Source: Candidatus Melainabacteria bacterium (lineage in GTDB: Bacteria > Cyanobacteriota > Vampirovibrionia > Obscuribacterales > Obscuribacteraceae). Taken from it: a stretch of DNA of 64,000 nucleotides. Position 1 is the stretch's first letter. Every line of letters starts with the position of its first letter. The stretch covers positions 3,596,001 to 3,660,000 of the forward strand of contig CP064963.1 of the NCBI GenBank assembly GCA_016699165.1. The letters run 5' to 3'. Below, piece after piece: positions 59,249 through 64,000 of the stretch. The position numbers and the translations under genes are program-made. The notes under the pieces are model-generated. The model did no database searches. It saw nothing but the letters and a program-made list of their open reading frames with translations, and was not told the DNA's origin.

Positions 59249-59934
59249 AGACCTTTAAACGTCGCGTTTATATCGTCGGCTTTCTTTTGATAAATAGCGG
59301 CTTCGCGAGTTCGTTTCATTTTTTTGCAAAGATTGGCGTACTGACTGTAAGCTGACATCAAATTGATTTGTCCCGAGACACCATTGGTGGTGGCAAGCTT
59401 GATTTGTCTTTTTATATGCATTTCGGCACTGCCGAATTTATTTGTTGCAATTTCTGAATCGACGAGGGGCGGAAATAAAGCTTCCAGTGTCTCTTCGTAA
59501 GGCATTGGTTTGTGCACTACTTCTGCGCTTACTGTCCCGTCACCGTGGTGTTCGATTATTTTGTCAGGCACACGTTTTGAAAGCGGAGTAGGTTGAAGAG
59601 CACCAGCATCGACTATGGCTAGCGCTTTGGTGAGCGTCGCGCATGCTTGAGCGGATTTGCCTGCTCGATTGTAGTGCATGCCTAAGTCTATGAGACTTCC
59701 GATGTAAAGCTGACTCTTGAGACCAGACTTTGCTGCTTTGCTAACTAATTTTAGATACACTGCGTCAGTGTCCGGCATACCTTCAGAACCGGGTGAAGAA
59801 CACCCAGGCTCTCCTTCCATAGCCCCAGACGAGCCGGGAACCTCCTGAGTGCCAGGCGGCACCTCACCACGTCCTTGAGCAAATGCAGGCTGCGATAAGA
59901 GGGCGAAAGCGATAGCTAATAGAATTTGTTTCAT
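59245..59934 (-). CDS. Exported TPR-like protein
   Basis: A 229-aa protein with signal peptide (MKQILLAIAFALLSQPAFAQ), a Gly/Pro/Glu/Ser-rich linker (about 21-55, including two Cys), then helical TPR-like repeats (YIGSLIDLGMHYNRAGKSAQ, ACATLTKALAIVD, and a last one near INLMSAYSQYANLCKKMKR). Its start overlaps the upstream glycosyltransferase stop by 4 bases (ATGA), so it is translated with the glycosyltransferase pair. It may be an envelope accessory protein. Confidence 0.65.
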   Translation of the reverse strand: MKQILLAIAFALLSQPAFAQGRGEVPPGTQEVPGSSGAMEGEPGCSSPGSEGMPDTDAVYLKLVSKAAKSGLKSQLYIGSLIDLGMHYNRAGKSAQACATLTKALAIVDAGALQPTPLSKRVPDKIIEHHGDGTVSAEVVHKPMPYEETLEALFPPLVDSEIATNKFGSAEMHIKRQIKLATTNGVSGQINLMSAYSQYANLCKKMKRTREAAIYQKKADDINATFKGL

Positions 59935-61151
59935 GATTTGATTATATCCACTTCTTTTTGTTTGGCTGAAATGTAAATTGAGACTGCTGTGAAAATGAGC
60001 ATTGCAATGAAGAACAGATTGATTTTGCCGCCTTGGAGCAAATAGTTGTAGTGCACGAAAATATAGGCAGGCAAGAAAAAGATTACAGCGAGCGGTGCCA
60101 ATATCAGTTTCAGCCAGATGGGAATTTCTTTGGACAAATTGTCTTTCATCGCGATGGCGATAACTGGCATTAGTAAGAGCAAATCATACGAGTGCCAGTA
60201 AAGCGCAGTGACGCAAGCAAAAGGAAGCGCGGCGAAAAATGTCAGTTCGAGCCACTTTGCTGAGTCTTTCAAGCGACGACTCCAGAAAACTATTAGTGCA
60301 AGGCCCGCCAGGTTTAAAGCGGTCGTGACTGTAGTGATTGGCTGGACCATGTTTGGAAATAAAAGTAAAAGTTGTCCTCTTATAGTTGGTGCAAGTTCTG
60401 TGTGCAGCGAATTATTATTGTTGTAAATATCGCGCATGATTTCAGAATATCCGGCATATCCTTCAGAGCCAATCATCAAATAAGATGCGCCTAGAAGGGC
60501 TAAACCACAAGCCGCAAATGAAGGAATCCATTTCCATCGACCGCCTGCGACCAGTGCTAGTGCGATAGGTAATAATTCTTGTGGTTTTAGTATAAGAAAG
60601 CTGAGTGCGATACCAACAAGCCACCATTTTTCTTTCTTGGCAAAATAAAGTGCAGCTGAAAATGCCAGTATCAAAAGTGGTGCTAACTGACCGATTCTTA
60701 ACGATTCATAGGCAGAGCCAGACAAGAACAGAAAGGCACAGAACCAGGCTGTTTGTCCAGTCTGCAAAGTGAATGTTCTAGCAAGAATCAATAAACTAAC
60801 AAGAAGTGAAGCTCCAAGAAATACAGTCCACACCGAGATGAAAATATTCGCTGGGACTAAATGTAATGGATAAAGCCAGGGCAAAGAAAATGGTGCTAGA
60901 AAAGTCTCTCGTTTCCTTCCTTTGAGTTCGGGAAAACAATCGGCTGTAACATCAGAATAATCGGGCTGTGCATATACTCTTGCACCTTTGCCATCGCCCA
61001 GCATTTTTGAGATGCCGTAATACTGCGGACCGTCAGAGACTTTTAGAGCTGTTGGTGCGCTTGCCACCATCAAGAAACTCATGATTCCAACAGATGTCAA
61101 AGCGAAGAGGCAGGGAAAAAATACTCTTACTATGAACAAGCTCGGGCTCAT
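59931..61151 (-). CDS. GT87-type membrane glycosyltransferase
   Basis: A 406-aa polytopic protein with about ten helices. An early loop has Asp residues (YAQPDYSDVTADCFPELKGR), and hydrophobic motifs such as SFLILKPQELLPIALALVAG match the DUF2029/GT87 (PimE-like) family. Such enzymes transfer mannose or other sugars from lipid-linked donors on the outer face of the membrane. It is preceded, with a 4-base overlap, by a GT2 gene that could make the lipid-linked sugar. Confidence 0.85.
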   Translation of the reverse strand: MSPSLFIVRVFFPCLFALTSVGIMSFLMVASAPTALKVSDGPQYYGISKMLGDGKGARVYAQPDYSDVTADCFPELKGRKRETFLAPFSLPWLYPLHLVPANIFISVWTVFLGASLLVSLLILARTFTLQTGQTAWFCAFLFLSGSAYESLRIGQLAPLLILAFSAALYFAKKEKWWLVGIALSFLILKPQELLPIALALVAGGRWKWIPSFAACGLALLGASYLMIGSEGYAGYSEIMRDIYNNNNSLHTELAPTIRGQLLLLFPNMVQPITTVTTALNLAGLALIVFWSRRLKDSAKWLELTFFAALPFACVTALYWHSYDLLLLMPVIAIAMKDNLSKEIPIWLKLILAPLAVIFFLPAYIFVHYNYLLQGGKINLFFIAMLIFTAVSIYISAKQKEVDIIKS

Positions 61152-62329
61152 TCTTGATTCGACCTTTTAACAGATACTGAGCGCGTTTCAAACGGCATAG
61201 TCATCGACATCGCACTAATAAAGAGTGCGGTGAAGCATGAAGAAATTCCACTAATGATTAGTGTCGCTGCAAGTGATATCCACTGAACTGAGTTTATGAA
61301 ATGTTCTTGTCCTTTAGCTTGAAAAAGGGCGGCTGATATCACTACTCCCAATCCGAATAAGGACATTAAGATGCCGGCGCCAAGACCAGTTTCGAGCGTA
61401 AATAAGTTATAAAAACCGGTGAGGAAATTATTTTCTCCATCGAATCGTTTGCGCCACGAATATGTTTTTGCATGTAACCATAAACTAAGAACTTGGACGC
61501 CAACGACACTACTAATGGTGGCACACAAGCAAATTAATGTATTTGTGAATGAATCGTCGATGTTCAGTATTGAACTGACAGAAAGTAGATGGGTGACCAT
61601 CCCAAGAATAAGCAGTGTCATTCCAGGTATCAAGAAAAGCTGGTTGGGTGAATACAAAAGCATCATGCGCAGACTGCGCCATCCATCACTAAAAGTGTTT
61701 AGCTTCGAATCACCAATCCGCTCGCCGAGCACAATGGGAATCTCTGCCACTTTTAGTTTGGCCAGTCCTGCATTAATAGCAAGTTCTAAGTTGAATTCCA
61801 TGCCTTGACTTACAGGTTCAATTATTTGATAAGCTTCGCGACTAAAGCCTCGATATCCGCAATACACATCTGTGTATTTGGTTCCAAATAAAGTATTCAA
61901 AATCCAGGTCAAAAGCGGATTTCCAAAGACGCGATGTAAGAATGGAATTTGCCCCATGCCGCCTGTGAGATAGCGACTTCCCGTCACAAAGTCATATTTT
62001 TCATCTACTAGTTTTTGCAAGAATTGTGGTATTAAAGCGAAATCGTAGGTGTCATCAGCGTCTGCCATGATGAAATATTTTCCGTTCGCCTCAGAAAATC
62101 CTTTGAGATAAGCATTGCCATAACCGCGTTTGGGTTGGTGGCACAAATTTACTTTCTTATTTTGGGCAATTTCAATTGAACCATCGGTAGAGCCATTATC
62201 CGAGATGACAATCTCGCCATCGATGTTGTTTTTTTCAAAGGTGTCGCGGATTTTGTCTATGCAAAGACCAAGCGCTCCCGCTTCGTTTAAGCAGGGCAAA
62301 ACTACTGATACTGTTGGTCTATTCGTCAT
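61148..62329 (-). CDS. Family 2 glycosyltransferase (polyprenol-phosphate type)
   Basis: A 393-aa protein with a GT-A domain (1-220): VSVVLPCLNEAGALGLCIDK, GEIVISDNGSTDGSIEIAQN, the DxD-type YFIMADADDTYDFALIPQF and VTGSRYLTGGMGQIPFLHRV. About four C-terminal helices (240-375) follow. The pattern fits dolichol/undecaprenyl-phosphate sugar synthases. It could supply the lipid-linked sugar for the GT87 enzyme encoded right after it, a two-enzyme glycosylation module. Confidence 0.93.
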   Translation of the reverse strand: MTNRPTVSVVLPCLNEAGALGLCIDKIRDTFEKNNIDGEIVISDNGSTDGSIEIAQNKKVNLCHQPKRGYGNAYLKGFSEANGKYFIMADADDTYDFALIPQFLQKLVDEKYDFVTGSRYLTGGMGQIPFLHRVFGNPLLTWILNTLFGTKYTDVYCGYRGFSREAYQIIEPVSQGMEFNLELAINAGLAKLKVAEIPIVLGERIGDSKLNTFSDGWRSLRMMLLYSPNQLFLIPGMTLLILGMVTHLLSVSSILNIDDSFTNTLICLCATISSVVGVQVLSLWLHAKTYSWRKRFDGENNFLTGFYNLFTLETGLGAGILMSLFGLGVVISAALFQAKGQEHFINSVQWISLAATLIISGISSCFTALFISAMSMTMPFETRSVSVKRSNQE

Positions 62330-62393
62330 CTCTTCTGGATACTGAAAACCCTTATTTTCGTGTTCTATCTTACCAGTTCCATGGTAAATTGCT

Positions 62394-62897
62394 GTGATGC
62401 TAACTGAACCAATCGGCTATCCAGTAACTGCCAAAAAAATGTGGCTTTTGACAATAGCCACCATGGGTCTGTGGACCACTTATTGGCTCTTTATGAATTT
62501 TCAAGCTTTTCGTCGCAAAGAGATCACGGGTATTCATTTTTGCCCTGAAACATATACTGGTTTAGCCTGCATTTCTTACTATAACTTGCTTGATTTTATC
62601 GAAATGGCAGGTAGAAGGCGGGGGGTGATTATCGCACTGCCGAAGAAGCGAGCAGCGCTTTTGATGCTGGTTGTAGGGCTACCTGCATTTTTTCTGAGCT
62701 TGTTGAAGCAAGAAACTGTTTACCAGGGCATTTTTCTTTTGGCAATGCCACTCTTTCTTGAGTCTGCTAGAAAAGGTATTTTTGCTCTTAATGCTGCAAT
62801 TGGAGCGGATGTGAAAACGACTTTTGGTCCTGCAGAAAAGCTTATTTTTGCAATCGGTGTGGTCTATTGGGCGTCTTCTCTTTTTGTCGATTTCTGA
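62394..62897 (+). CDS. Polytopic membrane protein, 167 aa
   Basis: Not recognised. Helices lie at about 17-35, 88-105, 107-122 and 147-165. The N-terminal part has AKKMWLLTIATMGLWTTYWL and a conserved-looking KEITGIHFCP loop, suggesting a DUF4234-like small membrane protein. GTG at 62394 and ATG at 62397 are both possible starts, and no ribosome site is clear. It is divergent from the glycosyltransferase operon. Confidence 0.6.
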   Translation: MMLTEPIGYPVTAKKMWLLTIATMGLWTTYWLFMNFQAFRRKEITGIHFCPETYTGLACISYYNLLDFIEMAGRRRGVIIALPKKRAALLMLVVGLPAFFLSLLKQETVYQGIFLLAMPLFLESARKGIFALNAAIGADVKTTFGPAEKLIFAIGVVYWASSLFVDF

Positions 62898-63027
62898 TCT
62901 GTAACTATTGCCAAGAGTATCTTTTTTCTTCACGCCTGGGTCCAAACGGCGTTAAGTGCAGTAAAATCTATGGTTCGTAGCAATTTAGCGCCGGCTGCAA
63001 AGTGCTGGTGAGAATCAGGAGTGGACA

Positions 63028-64000
63028 ATGAGCTCGACCGCACCGGTGCCGGTTAAACCATCAGACTTTATTCGGGACATCATTAATGATGACCTTGAGG
63101 CGAAGCGTCACCAGAAAGTTATCACTCGTTTTCCTCCAGAGCCAAATGGTTTCTTGCATATTGGTCACGCAAAATCTATTTGCTTGAACTTTGGATTGGC
63201 TAATGAATATCGCGAGACCCTGCCTAATAGCGGCACACGCTGTCACCTTCGCTTTGACGATACAGATCCTGTCAAAGAAGACACCTTGTTTGAAGAGGGA
63301 ATCCAAGCCGATGTACGTTGGTTAGGATTTGAATGGGACGGTTTTTATCACGCAAGTGATTACTTCGAAAAAATGTATGAGTATGGCGAACACCTGATTA
63401 AATCGGGCAAAGCGTATGTCTGCTCATTAACCGATGCTGAAATAAAAGAATATCGCGGCGACGTCAAAACACCTGGTAAGCACAGTCCCTATCGCGAGCG
63501 TAGTGTCGAGGAGAATCTCGATTTGTTTTCGCGTATGCGCAAAGGCGAGTTCAAAGATGGTGAGCATGTGCTTCGCGCCAAGATTGATATGGCAAACGCT
63601 AACATGAAAATGCGTGACCCGATGCTTTATCGCATTCGTCACACCAAACATCATATGACAGGCGATAAGTGGTGCATCTACCCGATGTATGATTACGCTC
63701 ATCCAATTTCGGATGCGATTGAAGGCATCACCCATAGTATCTGCACGCTTGAGTTCGAGAACAATCGCGAGCTTTACGACTGGGTTATCGACAATTTAAT
63801 CGAGTATGCGAAATTTCCTTCGCGTCCGCACCAATATGAGTTTGCTCGTTTAAATCTCAATTACACTGTAATGAGTAAACGTCGTTTGCTCGAACTAGTT
63901 GAAGGCAAGCATGTTCGTGGTTGGGACGACCCTCGCCTGCCCACTATTGCCGGTATGCGTCGCCGCGGCATAACGCCTGAATCGATTCGCAATTTCTGTG
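63028..64000 (+). CDS. glnS: Glutaminyl-tRNA synthetase, N-terminal part (cut by window end)
   Basis: 324 codons of a class I synthetase. HIGH motif: TRFPPEPNGFLHIGHAKSIC. Then RFDDTDPVKEDTLFEEGIQA, typical of GlnRS, YPMYDYAHPISDAIEGITHS, and the KMSKS equivalent VMSKRRLLELVE. It attaches Gln to tRNA-Gln directly, so tRNA-Gln need not be made by GatCAB. AGGAG lies 6 bases before the ATG. No stop before the window ends. Confidence 0.96.
   Translation, partial: MSSTAPVPVKPSDFIRDIINDDLEAKRHQKVITRFPPEPNGFLHIGHAKSICLNFGLANEYRETLPNSGTRCHLRFDDTDPVKEDTLFEEGIQADVRWLGFEWDGFYHASDYFEKMYEYGEHLIKSGKAYVCSLTDAEIKEYRGDVKTPGKHSPYRERSVEENLDLFSRMRKGEFKDGEHVLRAKIDMANANMKMRDPMLYRIRHTKHHMTGDKWCIYPMYDYAHPISDAIEGITHSICTLEFENNRELYDWVIDNLIEYAKFPSRPHQYEFARLNLNYTVMSKRRLLELVEGKHVRGWDDPRLPTIAGMRRRGITPESIRNFC

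Noticed and set aside
1..64000. tRNA or rRNA genes, CRISPR arrays, insertion sequences, prophage
   Set aside because: By eye I found no cloverleaf or rRNA-like sequence in the gaps, no regularly spaced repeats and no transposase, integrase or phage structural gene.

Overview
The window is 64 kb of dense bacterial chromosome (about 75 protein genes). It opens in the 3' end of groEL and closes inside glnS. I see no rRNA or tRNA gene, CRISPR array, insertion sequence or prophage. The best guess for the organism is a non-photosynthetic cyanobacterial relative (Melainabacteria/Vampirovibrionia, Obscuribacterales-like). This is inferred from the moderate GC, a zinc-ribbon/kinase/TPR Ser/Thr kinase, many lineage-specific secreted proteins and an aerobic, stress-hardened gene set with no photosynthesis genes. 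Confidence in the taxonomy is only moderate.

Layout. 0-13 kb: groEL end, an RlpA-like protein, a small Lmo0937-type membrane protein, a cytochrome P450, an orphan SagB-type double nitroreductase, an AlkA-like glycosylase, an isochorismatase-family hydrolase, a secreted cysteine-peptidase-like protein, then a minus-strand run of MFS transporter, DUF4239 protein and AlkD. 13.5-24 kb: DNA repair and stress. LigD (PE-LIG-POL) and a VIT-domain protein meet a convergent operon of small membrane protein, ECF sigma, ferritin-like protein and Ku. Next come CsbD, YflT-like and BON-domain stress proteins, then DUF6328 and 6-phosphogluconolactonase. 24-32.6 kb is a minus-strand run: Ser/Thr kinase, quinone oxidoreductase, methionine-salvage mtnB-mtnD-mtnC, gnd, zwf and a sigma-region-4-only protein. 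With the facing pgl gene, this brings the whole oxidative pentose phosphate branch together.

32.7-43 kb: a three-gene exported operon, a Tat-exported FAD oxidase, and a phosphorelay cluster (hybrid kinase, RedB-like thiol protein, receiver, receiver-Hpt). 43-48 kb: two possible micropeptides, an E1-like MoeB/rhodanese protein, and a convergent operon of a beta-propeller, a MoaD-like beta-grasp protein ending in GG, and an SDR. 48-53 kb: a PAS histidine kinase, an orphan protein resembling the helical domain of 5-hydroxymethyl-dU DNA kinases, and two tandem membrane proteins joining a Cys-rich domain, a SAF-like domain and a ribbon-helix-helix tail. 53-64 kb: two CAP-domain secreted proteins flanking a frameshifted lipase, zinc-ribbon and TPR proteins, a fused alpha/beta hydrolase-metallopeptidase, two glycosyltransferases and glnS.

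The most unusual items are the Cys-rich/SAF/RHH pair, the orphan 5-hmdU-kinase-like protein, the hydrolase-zincin fusion, the acidic sigma-4 protein behind zwf, the beta-grasp/E1 neighbourhood, and a set of long intergenic palindromes, one of them a perfect 36-bp palindrome. The only gene-free stretch over 300 bases (43800-44193) holds a terminator arm, two micro-ORFs and a promoter. The 260 bases at 36590-36849 show nothing I can name.
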